This document shows, piece after piece, positions 17,464-25,222 of a DNA stretch of 53,451 bases (positions are counted from its first letter, which is position 1; every line of letters starts with the position of its first letter). The notes under the pieces are model-generated. The model was not told the origin of the DNA, made no database searches, and saw only the letters and a program-made list of their open reading frames with translations. Origin of the DNA: Candidatus Phocaeicola excrementigallinarum (lineage in GTDB: Bacteria > Bacteroidota > Bacteroidia > Bacteroidales > Bacteroidaceae); assembly GCA_019120125.1 (NCBI GenBank), contig DWVR01000031.1:1-53451 (forward strand), read 5' to 3'. A program made the translations under genes and the position numbers.

Positions 17464-17490
17464 CAAAGGTAAGCAATATTCGTATCTTTG
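17464..17490. promoter_or_regulatory. Back-to-back nadC and rlmH promoters
   Basis: A minus-strand TACCTTTG (17464-17471) and a plus-strand TATCTTTG (17483-17490) lie only 11 bp apart. The polymerase footprints must overlap, so the two promoters probably compete. Confidence 0.6.
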
Positions 17491-17525
17491 CAAAAACAAC
17501 AGGTTTAAATCAGGTAAAAAAGAAA

Positions 17526-17999
17526 ATGAAAATAACGTTGCTTGTGGTGGGGCGTACTGCCGACAGACTTTATACCGAAGGCATCCGGGATTATCTGGAG
17601 CGTACGGGACATTATATACAGTGTGAGATGGAAGTGATTCCGGAACTGAAGAACACCCGGAACCTTACTCAGGAACAGCAGAAGGAGAAGGAGGGTGAAC
17701 TGATTCTGAAAGCTATCCAGCCGGGCGATTTCCCGGTGTTGCTGGATGAGCACGGGAAAGAGTTCCGCTCGGTGGAGTTTGCCGCATGGATTGGGAAAAA
17801 GACGCATGCCGTGAGCCGCAGGCTGGTGTTTGTCGTCGGCGGACCTTACGGATTTTCTCCGGCGGTCTACCAGGCCGCTCAGGAGAAGATCTCACTCTCG
17901 AAGATGACCTTCTCGCACCAGATGGTGAGACTTGTCTTTGCCGAACAGCTTTATCGGGCGATGACCATTCTGAACAACGGGCCTTACCATCATGAGTAA
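17526..17999 (+). CDS. rlmH: 23S rRNA (pseudouridine1915-N3)-methyltransferase
   Basis: 157 residues from ATG 17526; the longer frame (from 17454) would run through the promoter. SPOUT-fold methyltransferase that uses S-adenosylmethionine to modify pseudouridine 1915 of 23S rRNA. FVVGGPYGFS is the knot motif, and the tail LSKMTFSHQMVRLVFAEQLYRAMTILNNGPYHHE is diagnostic. It converges on the AraC gene with a 13-bp gap. Confidence 0.97.
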   Translation: MKITLLVVGRTADRLYTEGIRDYLERTGHYIQCEMEVIPELKNTRNLTQEQQKEKEGELILKAIQPGDFPVLLDEHGKEFRSVEFAAWIGKKTHAVSRRLVFVVGGPYGFSPAVYQAAQEKISLSKMTFSHQMVRLVFAEQLYRAMTILNNGPYHHE

Positions 18000-18012
18000 A
18001 TGGAATGTTTCC

Positions 18013-18912
18013 TCATTTCAGGCTTTTAAGATAATTGTCGCGGAATTCGCGCGGTGAGCATCCGAAATGGCGTTTCACGTATTTTCCGAAAAACGACAGG
18101 TTGGGGAAATCTGTCTCGTTGGCCACTTCCTTGATGCTCTTGTCCGTCCGTTTCAGCAGCATTTCAATGTCTTTTGCCACGTAGTGGTTGATGATGTCCG
18201 AGGCTGTGTGTCCGCTTATCTCCTTGCTGATGGCGGAAAGGTATTTCGGCGTGATGTGCAGTTTGTCGGCATACCATGCCACCGACCGGTTTTTCGGGAA
18301 AGAGCCGGAAATGAGTTCCGTAAATGCGAAGAACAGGTTCTCGCCCGAGGTGTAGTTGCGTGGTTTCAGGGAAATATATCGTTCCAGCACGTCGTGGAAC
18401 TCGTACATGAAGGCGCGCAAGAGTGCGTCGGTCGTTTCCCGTTGGTGCTTGTGATGGGTGCTTGTCAGTTTCCTGCGCAGCAGGTCATAATATTGGCAGA
18501 AAAGGGAGACTTCGTCCGGTGAAAGGGACAGAATAGGGTTTTTCTCGATGAACTGTTGCGCATCCCATGTGCTTCTTGAAATCAGTGTCATCTGTTTCAT
18601 GTACTCGGGAGAGAGGCAGATGCAGCGGAATTCCATGTCCATACTCATGGTGCTTTTTTCCATGACAATGTTAGGCCGGCAGATGAGCAGGTCGTTGGCG
18701 TTGAGGGTTTTCATTTCTCCGTTTATGCTCAGCATGGCTTTTCCTTTCAGACACAGCGTGGCGACGGACACATCTACTTTGATGCTGCCTTTCTGGTCCT
18801 GTCTTTTCAGGTTCGATATGTTGTCTATGATGGCAAGTCGGTCGTCATGGTAAGTCGCTATGTCTGTTGTGCGGTTGTTTTCAAAATGTCTGTTTGTTGT
18901 GTCGTTCTCCAT
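18013..18912 (-). CDS. AraC family transcriptional regulator
   Basis: 299 residues from the ATG at 18912. An N-terminal cupin-like sensing region (about 30-180, without clear ligand residues) is followed by a C-terminal double helix-turn-helix: WYADKLHITPKYLSAISKEISG then ANETDFPNLSFFGKYVKRHFGCSPREFR. Such regulators activate or repress nearby or distant genes in response to a small molecule. No obvious target operon sits divergently; a 22-bp tandem-repeat array (19109-19196) lies about 200 bp upstream of its start. Self-regulation through that array is only a possibility. Confidence 0.92.
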   Translation of the reverse strand: MENDTTNRHFENNRTTDIATYHDDRLAIIDNISNLKRQDQKGSIKVDVSVATLCLKGKAMLSINGEMKTLNANDLLICRPNIVMEKSTMSMDMEFRCICLSPEYMKQMTLISRSTWDAQQFIEKNPILSLSPDEVSLFCQYYDLLRRKLTSTHHKHQRETTDALLRAFMYEFHDVLERYISLKPRNYTSGENLFFAFTELISGSFPKNRSVAWYADKLHITPKYLSAISKEISGHTASDIINHYVAKDIEMLLKRTDKSIKEVANETDFPNLSFFGKYVKRHFGCSPREFRDNYLKSLK

Positions 18913-19108
18913 AATCACCTTTTTGTTTTGCGAAATAAACAAATTATGGCGAATATATGATCTGGCATGTCTTAAATAATCTTCCGGATGGCTTCCTTTT
19001 AAAGAAATTTAGGAAAAACGGAGCATTTTATTGTGGAAGAATCAGCTAGTACGCTTCTGGATGTTCCTTTTGTGATGTGGGAGAAAATACGTTGCGTTAT
19101 CTTTCGGA

Positions 19109-19196
19109 AAAACGCCTTGACGTTTCGGATAAAACGTCCTTACGTTTCAGATAAAACGCCTTGACATTTCGGGTAAAACGTCTTGATGTTTTCGGA
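19109..19196. repeat. Four tandem 22-bp repeats (array 1)
   Basis: Units start at 19109, 19131, 19153 and 19175, each exactly 22 bp and beginning AAAACG. The first two contain AAACG-N6-CGTTT, an interrupted palindrome; units 3 and 4 have CATTT and TGTTT instead. A 22-bp period is about two helical turns, so sites would lie on one face of the DNA. A related array occurs at 45343-45430. Confidence 0.9.
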
Positions 19197-19350
19197 ACGC
19201 GTCTACAGACCCCTTCCGATGGGGTGAGTGCGGAGGGATACACTGGTTTTCTGGAATGGCACGGATCGGGAATCGTGGTGTCTCTTGTATGGAGAAGGTT
19301 TCTGTTTCAGGTAATTTGTGATAGGAAATCCGGAACAGTGGCTCATGAAA

Positions 19351-19386
19351 AAAGCCGCCCCTCAGACGAATGAGGAAGCGGCCTTT
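19351..19386 (-). terminator. Rho-independent terminator of the OmpH-like gene
   Basis: Read on the minus strand: GCCGCTTCCTCA, loop, TGAGGGGCGGC, then TTTTTT. It starts 32 bp after the stop codon of the OmpH-like gene. Confidence 0.85.
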
Positions 19387-19417
19387 CCGTATAAAGAAAA
19401 AATCAGTGTCTTTTGGG

Positions 19418-20017
19418 TCATTTCTTGTCACCCGGATTGTAGCGTGCGTTCAGTCCGTCTACGATTTCCTGCGTGATGTCGAGTGATTTGTCGGCATACA
19501 ACAGATTGTCGAGCTGGGTGTTGCTGATGATCAGGCTGTAGCCTTTCTTCTCGTTATATACTTTCAGGAAAGAGTTGATGGAGTCACGCAACTGGAGGCT
19601 GTTTTTCTGGTTTTCAGCCTGAAGCTCGGCATAGAGTTTTTCCTGCAGCTGCTGGAGGTCGCGCTGTTTTTGGAGCAGACGCGCGTTTTCCTGTTCCGCA
19701 CGTTCACGGCTTGCGAAGCCGTTGTTCTCGATCTTGCGCTGGAATTCTCTCATCTCGCCGTCAAGTTCCTTGGCCTTTTCGTTCAGGGTGGTGCGGATGT
19801 TCTCTTCCTTCTCGATCATGAGCTCGTTCAGGTCGTTCCAATAGCGGTATTTTGTGAGAAGTGAATCCACTTCCACGTATGCGATCTTCATGTCTGTACC
19901 CGCTACAGCGGCGGTGGCGTTTTCCGATGCCGATTCATTCTTTTGGCCGCATTGGGCGAACAAGAAGATAAAGGTAAACGCCACGAACGCGTTTACAATG
20001 TACTTTGCCTTTTTCAT
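19418..20017 (-). CDS. OmpH/Skp-like lipoprotein
   Basis: 199 residues from the ATG at 20017; the longer frame upstream is not supported. It begins with a lipoprotein-type signal ending FLFAQC, then a low-complexity linker, MKIAYVEVDSLLTKY, a long Glu/Lys/Gln-rich coiled coil (about 65-150) and a C-terminal strand region (GYSLIISNTQLDNLLYADKSLDITQEIVDGLN). This is the OmpH/Skp layout, periplasmic chaperones for outer-membrane proteins, here apparently lipid-anchored. It precedes a good terminator. Confidence 0.85.
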   Translation of the reverse strand: MKKAKYIVNAFVAFTFIFLFAQCGQKNESASENATAAVAGTDMKIAYVEVDSLLTKYRYWNDLNELMIEKEENIRTTLNEKAKELDGEMREFQRKIENNGFASRERAEQENARLLQKQRDLQQLQEKLYAELQAENQKNSLQLRDSINSFLKVYNEKKGYSLIISNTQLDNLLYADKSLDITQEIVDGLNARYNPGDKK

Positions 20018-20081
20018 AATGATATTACTGTGTATCTTTTTAGTTAATATTCTTTCTGCACCACTTCCGGACCACATCTCC

Positions 20082-20291
20082 TTATTTGCGTTCGGCGACG
20101 GCATGCGGATTGGCTTTCCGCGCTTCCCTGTCTTGCGACTGCACGCAGCCGATTCCCCGTTCACGCATGGCCTTGTTCCCGCTCACATGGGTGTTCGGAA
20201 AACGTCCGTTCTTTTTGAGAATGACCTTGACCGACAAGAATACCATGCTGATAGCAACTATTAACAATGTGATCAGAATTGTCTTAAGCAT
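20082..20291 (-). CDS. Small membrane protein, conserved in Bacteroidales
   Basis: 69 residues. An N-terminal membrane segment (about 2-23, TILITLLIVAISMVFLSVKVIL) is followed by a basic soluble tail with FPNTHVSGNKAMRERGIGC and VQSQDREARK. I recognise this tail as recurring in small uncharacterised Bacteroidales proteins, but no function is known. A minus-strand TATCTTTG at 20311-20318 lies 20 bp upstream, so it has its own promoter. It lies 64 bp upstream of the OmpH-like gene on the same strand. Confidence 0.75.
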   Translation of the reverse strand: MLKTILITLLIVAISMVFLSVKVILKKNGRFPNTHVSGNKAMRERGIGCVQSQDREARKANPHAVAERK

Positions 20292-20310
20292 TTCTATTAA
20301 TTTTGTGGTG

Positions 20311-20401
20311 CAAAGATATATTTTTTGTCAGGATAACTTGGGATTTTATCTTGAAAAAAGTCAATTTGGTAGATATAATTCTTCTATTTAACTTATTTTT
20401 G
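20311..20401. promoter_or_regulatory. Divergent -7 elements of the small membrane protein and pepD
   Basis: Minus-strand TATCTTTG at 20311-20318 and plus-strand TATTTTTG at 20394-20401. Neither has an exact -33 element at standard spacing. Confidence 0.5.
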
Positions 20402-20441
20402 CAGGGAAAACAGTTAAAACAAGTCATATAAAAGTCATTTT

Positions 20442-21899
20442 ATGGAAAAGAAAGATTTACAGCCGGCATCGGTTTTTCATTATTTTGAGGAGGTGTGCAA
20501 AGTGCCCCGCCCATCGAAGAAGGAAGAGAAGATCAGACAGTACCTGGTGGATTTCGCTGCGGCACACGGACTTGCCTGTAAGACAGACGAGGCAGGCAAT
20601 GTGCTGGTCAGCAAGGCGGCATCGGCCGGTATGGAGAATCGGAAAAAGGTGATTCTTCAGTCACACATGGACATGGTGTGTGAGAAGAACGGGGGAGTGT
20701 CTCATGATTTCGAGACTGATCCTATCGAGACGTATATCGACGGGGAATGGCTGAGGGCGAAAGGAACCACATTGGGTGCCGACAACGGCATCGGGGTGGC
20801 TGCGGAACTGGCGGTCCTGGCTGCCGATGACATAGAGCACGGACCGATAGAATGTCTGTTTACGGTGGATGAGGAGACGGGACTGACCGGTGCCTTTGCC
20901 TTGAAGGAAGGGTTCATGGACGGGGATATTCTGATCAATCTGGATTCGGAAGACGAAGGGGAACTGTTCATCGGATGTGCCGGTGGGGCCGGTACGACCG
21001 CGGAATTTTCTTGTCCGATGGTAAAGGCTCCTGAAGGCTGGTTCTTCTTCCGTGTGGCGGTGAAGGGACTGACCGGCGGGCATTCCGGTGACGACATCAA
21101 CAAGAACCGTGCGAATGCCAACAAGCTGCTCAACCGTTATCTGACCTCCATGATGCAGCGTTACGGAATGCGTCTGTGTGAGATCGGGGGTGGTAACCTG
21201 CACAATGCCATTCCGCGCGAGGCTTCGGCGGTCTGTGCCGTACCGATGGAGTATAAGGAGGCGGTAAGGGTGGACCTGAATGTGTATCTGGCGGAAGTGG
21301 AAGAGGAATATTCTGTGACCGAACCGAATCTGGCAATGGAGCTGGAGTCGGAAACTCCGCGGAAAGAGGTCATGGAGCCGGAAGCCATGAGGCGTTTCCT
21401 GTTGGCCGTATATGCTGTGCATAATGGGGTGTACATGATGAGCCAGGACATTCCGGGACTGGTGGAGACCTCCTCGAACCTGGCATCCGTGAAGCAGAGG
21501 GACGGAAAGATTGTCATTGTCACCAGCCAGCGGAGTTCCATTCTTTCATCGCGTAAGGACATGTCGCGGATGGTGAGTGCGGCCTTTGAGCTGGGTGGGG
21601 CGACATGTGTGACGGCCGACGGTTATCCCGGCTGGAAGCCGGATCCGCATTCGGAGATATTGGGCATTGCCGTGGAAAGCTACAGGCGTCTGTTCGGGGT
21701 GGAGCCGAAGGTAAAGGCCATTCATGCCGGACTGGAGTGCGGACTTTTTCTGGAGAAATATCCGTCGCTCGACATGGTGTCGTTCGGACCGACGCTGAGG
21801 GGTGTTCACTCTCCCGATGAGCGTATGCTGATTCCTACTGTGGACAAGTTCTGGAGGCATCTGCTTGATGTGTTGAGGCATATCCCTGTCAAGGAATGA
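20442..21899 (+). CDS. pepD: Aminoacyl-histidine dipeptidase (M20C)
   Basis: 485-residue zinc peptidase that cleaves Xaa-His and other dipeptides in the cytoplasm. Metal-site motifs SHMDMVCEKN, GADNGIGVA, DEETGLTGA and LDSEDEG are present, as is the GHSGDDINKNRANA substrate-binding segment. C-terminal THAG-like motif reads IHAGLECGLF and FGPTLRGVHSPDE. The length matches PepD of other bacteria. It is the first gene of a tight four-gene run; its stop overlaps the next start by 4 bp. Confidence 0.96.
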   Translation: MEKKDLQPASVFHYFEEVCKVPRPSKKEEKIRQYLVDFAAAHGLACKTDEAGNVLVSKAASAGMENRKKVILQSHMDMVCEKNGGVSHDFETDPIETYIDGEWLRAKGTTLGADNGIGVAAELAVLAADDIEHGPIECLFTVDEETGLTGAFALKEGFMDGDILINLDSEDEGELFIGCAGGAGTTAEFSCPMVKAPEGWFFFRVAVKGLTGGHSGDDINKNRANANKLLNRYLTSMMQRYGMRLCEIGGGNLHNAIPREASAVCAVPMEYKEAVRVDLNVYLAEVEEEYSVTEPNLAMELESETPRKEVMEPEAMRRFLLAVYAVHNGVYMMSQDIPGLVETSSNLASVKQRDGKIVIVTSQRSSILSSRKDMSRMVSAAFELGGATCVTADGYPGWKPDPHSEILGIAVESYRRLFGVEPKVKAIHAGLECGLFLEKYPSLDMVSFGPTLRGVHSPDERMLIPTVDKFWRHLLDVLRHIPVKE

Positions 21900-22924
21900 C
21901 CGGCGGGTTGAGAATGCTGTCTGTGCTGCTGGCGGTAGGGGTATCCTTGCTGCCGGTGGTGGCACAGCAGCCTTTCCGGGTGATGGAATATAATGTGGAG
22001 AATCTTTTTGACTGCCGTCATGATTCCTTGAAGCACGACGAGGAGTTTCTTCCATCGGGTGTGAGAGGATGGAACCGTTTCCGTTTTCAGGAGAAAGTAG
22101 ACAAGATAGCGAAAGTGGTTCTGGCGGCAAGTGACGGTCAGGTGCCTGACCTGGTGGCTTTGTGTGAGATGGAGAATGACTATTGCCTGCGCAGTCTTAC
22201 CCGTTTTTCCCCATTGCGGGATGCGGCTTATAGGTATGTGATGACCGACTCTCCTGATGAACGGGGGATTGATGTGGCGTTGCTTTATCAGCCGGCCACT
22301 TTCCGGTTGCTGCACTCACGGGCGGTAAGGGTTCCTTTGGAGCGTCTTGGCCATCGTCCCACGCGTGACATACTTCATGTGACGGGGAGGGTTGTTTCGG
22401 GCGATACCCTTGACGTGTTTGTCTGTCATTTCCCTTCCCGCTCGGGTGGCAGGAGACAGTCGGAGCCGTATCGTCTGATGGCGGCCTCGTGTCTGCGTCA
22501 GGCTATCGATTCAGTCCGTGTCTTGCGACAACGCCTGCATCTGATTGTGACAGGCGATTTCAATGATTGTCCGGCCGACCGTTCCATTCGGGAGGTGTTG
22601 TCCGCATCTCGTCCTTTGTCCGGAAATGTGCTGTCCGGGAATCTTTATAATCTGATGGACGGGAAACCGGGCGGCACCTACCGGTATAAAGGGGAATGGA
22701 ACATTCTCGACCAGATGATAGTCAACGGACGGCTGTTGCGGAAAGATTCGTCCATACGTACGGATTATGGGAAAGCCCGTATACTGACTTTCTCTTTTCT
22801 TCTTGAGGAAGATGAGCGTTACGGGGGAGACACTCCTTTCCGTATGTATAAAGGCATGCGTTATCAGGGCGGTTACAGTGACCATCTGCCCGTGTTGCTT
22901 GAACTGGAAATGGAGGAGGAATGA
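21896..22924 (+). CDS. Endonuclease/exonuclease/phosphatase family protein
   Basis: 342 residues with a signal peptide (MLSVLLAVGVSLLPVVA-QQ), so exported. The EEP fold is shown by YNVENLFDCRHD, ALCEMEN, PDERGIDVALLY, GDFNDCPADRSI and the closing SDHLPVLLELE. Members cleave phosphodiesters of nucleic acids, phospholipids or sugars; the substrate cannot be told. An extracellular or periplasmic nuclease is a reasonable guess. It overlaps both pepD and the exonuclease by 4 bp. Confidence 0.9.
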   Translation: MTGGLRMLSVLLAVGVSLLPVVAQQPFRVMEYNVENLFDCRHDSLKHDEEFLPSGVRGWNRFRFQEKVDKIAKVVLAASDGQVPDLVALCEMENDYCLRSLTRFSPLRDAAYRYVMTDSPDERGIDVALLYQPATFRLLHSRAVRVPLERLGHRPTRDILHVTGRVVSGDTLDVFVCHFPSRSGGRRQSEPYRLMAASCLRQAIDSVRVLRQRLHLIVTGDFNDCPADRSIREVLSASRPLSGNVLSGNLYNLMDGKPGGTYRYKGEWNILDQMIVNGRLLRKDSSIRTDYGKARILTFSFLLEEDERYGGDTPFRMYKGMRYQGGYSDHLPVLLELEMEEE

Positions 22925-23421
22925 CGATGGAAGATTTTGCGGCGATTGATTTTGAGACGGCCAACAGGGAATTGTCGAGTGTGTGCAGCGTGGGGGTGGT
23001 GATTGTGCGTGGAGGGCGGATAGTGGATGAGCTCTATCGGTTGGTCCGTCCTGTCCCCGATTACTACAGCTACTGGAACACTCGCGTGCATGGACTGAGG
23101 CATGAAGATACGGATAATGCCAAGGCGTTTCCCGAAGTGTGGAGTGAGATCGCTCCGCTTGTCGGGGGGCTTCCATTGGTGGCCCACAACAGTCCGTTTG
23201 ACGAAGCTTGCCTGAAGGCGGTGTTCCGTGCTTATGGGATGGATTATCCCGATTATATTTTTTATTGTACATGCCGTGCCTCTCGCCGGGTATTCGGCAG
23301 GCAGTTGCCTGACCATAAGTTGCCTACGGTGGCTTTACGTTGCGGCTACGACCTTACGCGGCACCATCATGCCTTGGCTGATGCGGAGGCATGTGCCCGC
23401 ATTGCATTGGAAATACTTTAG
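22921..23421 (+). CDS. DnaQ-like 3'-5' exonuclease
   Basis: 166 residues with a DEDDh exonuclease core: IDFETAN (metal Asp and Glu), AHNSPFDE and HHALADAEACARIALEIL (His and Asp). It lacks other domains, so it is like the exonuclease-only proteins of Firmicutes and Bacteroidetes rather than full Pol III epsilon. Starts at 22921 or 22927; the overlap with the previous stop favours the first. Confidence 0.9.
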   Translation: MTMEDFAAIDFETANRELSSVCSVGVVIVRGGRIVDELYRLVRPVPDYYSYWNTRVHGLRHEDTDNAKAFPEVWSEIAPLVGGLPLVAHNSPFDEACLKAVFRAYGMDYPDYIFYCTCRASRRVFGRQLPDHKLPTVALRCGYDLTRHHHALADAEACARIALEIL

Positions 23422-23434
23422 TGTGATTGGAACG

Positions 23435-24115
23435 ATGAGACCGGTTGTTGGAATAGGAGACATTCATGGACGTGTTCTCTGGAAAAAGATAGTGGAGATT
23501 CATCCGGAAGCGCGGATCGTGTTTTTGGGAGATTATCTGGATCCGTTCGGATTTGTCCCGCGGAAAGATCTGCTGGCTAATCTCCGTCAGATTGTAGCCT
23601 TGAAGCAAGAAAATCCGGAAAATGTGGTGCTGTTGCTGGGTAACCACGATTTGCATTACATGGATCCGGATGTTCCAAGAGCGTCACGTTACGATTTTCA
23701 GATAGAAGAAGAGGCGGCCCGTATCTTTACGGAGCATCGTGATCTGTTTTGTTACGCTTGGCAGGAGGGGAATTGTCTGTTTACTCATGCCGGTGTCTCG
23801 CAGGATTGGTTTACGGATGATTTCCGGGGAGATGTCACTCTTCCTGTAGCCGGACAATTAAATCATCCTTCTGAGTCCCAGCTTCCAGCCTTGTTCCGTG
23901 TCGGCTATGCGCGTGGAGGGAAAAAGGAAGCGACGGGTGGAATCTTCTGGGCTGACATGACTGAACTGGCCGACCCTCTGCATGGCTATGTGCAGGTGGT
24001 CGGTCATAACAGGGTACAGAAGGTGACGGAACGTGAAGGGAAGTCGGGCGGAAAGATCATATTCTGCGACTGCCTGCGTTACGGAGACTATTTGTACCTG
24101 GAACATCTTTTTTAA
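23435..24115 (+). CDS. Metallophosphoesterase
   Basis: 226 residues from ATG 23435; the open frame runs further upstream but overlaps the exonuclease gene. Calcineurin-like motifs are in order: GDIHG, GDYLDPFG, GNHDLHYMD, and the C-terminal HAG and VVGHNRVQK. It may be a protein phosphatase or nucleotide hydrolase; the substrate is unknown. It ends 5 bp before the convergent prmA. Confidence 0.9.
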   Translation: MRPVVGIGDIHGRVLWKKIVEIHPEARIVFLGDYLDPFGFVPRKDLLANLRQIVALKQENPENVVLLLGNHDLHYMDPDVPRASRYDFQIEEEAARIFTEHRDLFCYAWQEGNCLFTHAGVSQDWFTDDFRGDVTLPVAGQLNHPSESQLPALFRVGYARGGKKEATGGIFWADMTELADPLHGYVQVVGHNRVQKVTEREGKSGGKIIFCDCLRYGDYLYLEHLF

Positions 24116-24120
24116 GGGGC

Positions 24121-24966
24121 TCATTTCATAATGAGCTTCACGGCGGCCCAATTGTGCTTCTTACGGAAGTGTATGAATTCCATTCCAAGATTCTCTCCCT
24201 TTTCCCGGATGGCGGGAATGTCTTCGGTGTAGAATCCGCTCATGTAGATTTCCGAACCCGGGTGCATGCAGGCCGCGTAGACGGGCATGTCACGCAACAG
24301 GATGTTACGGTTGATGTTGGCGATGATTACATCGAACGGTTTACGGCCTTCCAGCAAAGAAGCGTCACCCAATTCCACGGTGATGTTGTCCAAATGGTTC
24401 AGGGCGATGTTGTCACGTGAGTTGTTCACGCACCAGTCGTCGATGTCGATGGCGGTCACCTGACCGGCTCCGCGCATGGAGGCAAGGATGGCCAGGATGG
24501 ATGTGCCGCATCCCATGTCGAGCACGGACTTGCCTTTCAGGTCAGCCTCGAGCAGCTCGGCAAGGATGGAACTGGTGGTCTCATGGTGGCCTGTACCGAA
24601 GGCCATCTGCGGATTGATGACGATGTCATATTCCGCTTCCGGATAATCCTTGTGGAATGTGCTGTGGATGACACAGCGGTCGCCGATGACGATAGGCTGG
24701 AAAAAATTCTTTTCCCATTCCTCATTCCAGTCCTTGTCCTCCGGTTCGTTGATGGTATACGAGATTTCCGTATCGGGCATCGGGAAACCGGCCAGCACTT
24801 GTTTGAGCGCGGCTTCATCGAACAGCGGCTGTTGGATGTAGGCTTTCATCCCATTGTCACACTCCACAAAGCTTTCGAATCCGATATCGGCGGTCAGGGC
24901 CGAGAGGATGTCTGTTGCCGTTTCACTGCACGGCTTTACGTTAAAGGTCACTTCAAAATATTTCAT
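24121..24966 (-). CDS. prmA: Ribosomal protein L11 methyltransferase
   Basis: 281 residues from ATG 24966. Trimethylates ribosomal protein L11 with S-adenosylmethionine. The SAM motif is VLDMGCGTSILAI and the second is NPQMAFGTGHHETT, both standard for PrmA; NINRNILL is motif IV. A minus-strand TATCTTTG at 25105-25112, about 140 bp upstream, is the likely promoter; a repeat element lies in the leader. Confidence 0.95.
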   Translation of the reverse strand: MKYFEVTFNVKPCSETATDILSALTADIGFESFVECDNGMKAYIQQPLFDEAALKQVLAGFPMPDTEISYTINEPEDKDWNEEWEKNFFQPIVIGDRCVIHSTFHKDYPEAEYDIVINPQMAFGTGHHETTSSILAELLEADLKGKSVLDMGCGTSILAILASMRGAGQVTAIDIDDWCVNNSRDNIALNHLDNITVELGDASLLEGRKPFDVIIANINRNILLRDMPVYAACMHPGSEIYMSGFYTEDIPAIREKGENLGMEFIHFRKKHNWAAVKLIMK

Positions 24967-24990
24967 AAGCAAGACGGAGATTTATGTGCT

Positions 24991-25081
24991 TGAACACAGA
25001 GACGCAGCTCCATAGCCTTTTGGATGGGCAGATGGACGGGCATGTGTCCGGCTGCTTCTCCGTGCCTTCGTGTCTCTGTTT
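24991..25081. repeat. Degenerate copy of the dispersed palindromic repeat
   Basis: The ends are 24991-25007 and 25055-25081 (plus-strand end reads CTTCTCCGTGCC then TTCGTGTCTCTGTTT). They resemble the arms of the repeat at 15832-15905, with the shared core ACAGAGACAC. It lies in the prmA leader. The spacer is 47 nt and the pairing is imperfect. Confidence 0.55.
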
Positions 25082-25104
25082 CAGAAATGATAAATTCTCG
25101 GCCA

Positions 25105-25185
25105 CAAAGATACAGCTTTTAGGGAAATCCCTATATGAAAATAGGGATTTCCTGCTTGCTGACTTCGGATAACTTCCTAAATTTG
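25105..25185. promoter_or_regulatory. Divergent promoters around a perfect 12-bp palindrome
   Basis: The minus-strand TATCTTTG (25105-25112) serves prmA. The plus-strand promoter is TTG (25156-25158), 19 bp, TAAATTTG (25178-25185). Between them is GGAAATCCCTAT (25123-25134), a 6-bp loop and its exact complement (25141-25152). No T-run follows on either side, so it looks more like an operator than a terminator. Confidence 0.65.
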
Positions 25186-25222
25186 TATCAGAATAATAAT
25201 GTGGAACTGTAAAACTGGCATT

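Larger units (their letters stand above)
18913..19417. other. Gene-free 505-bp region with a repeat array and a terminator
   Basis: Between the AraC gene and the OmpH-like gene. It holds the 22-bp tandem repeats (19109-19196) and the OmpH-side terminator (19351-19386). The rest has no convincing frame or RNA gene that I can see. Confidence 0.7.

Noticed and set aside
17454-17525. Earlier start of rlmH
   Set aside because: This extension runs through the promoter and adds residues not seen in RlmH proteins.
19109-19196. Possible CRISPR array
   Set aside because: Units are contiguous, with no spacers, and shorter than usual CRISPR repeats; there are no cas genes nearby.
25123-25152. Terminator for prmA or the divergent gene
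   Set aside because: There is no T-run on either side, and it lies upstream of both genes, so operator is more likely.
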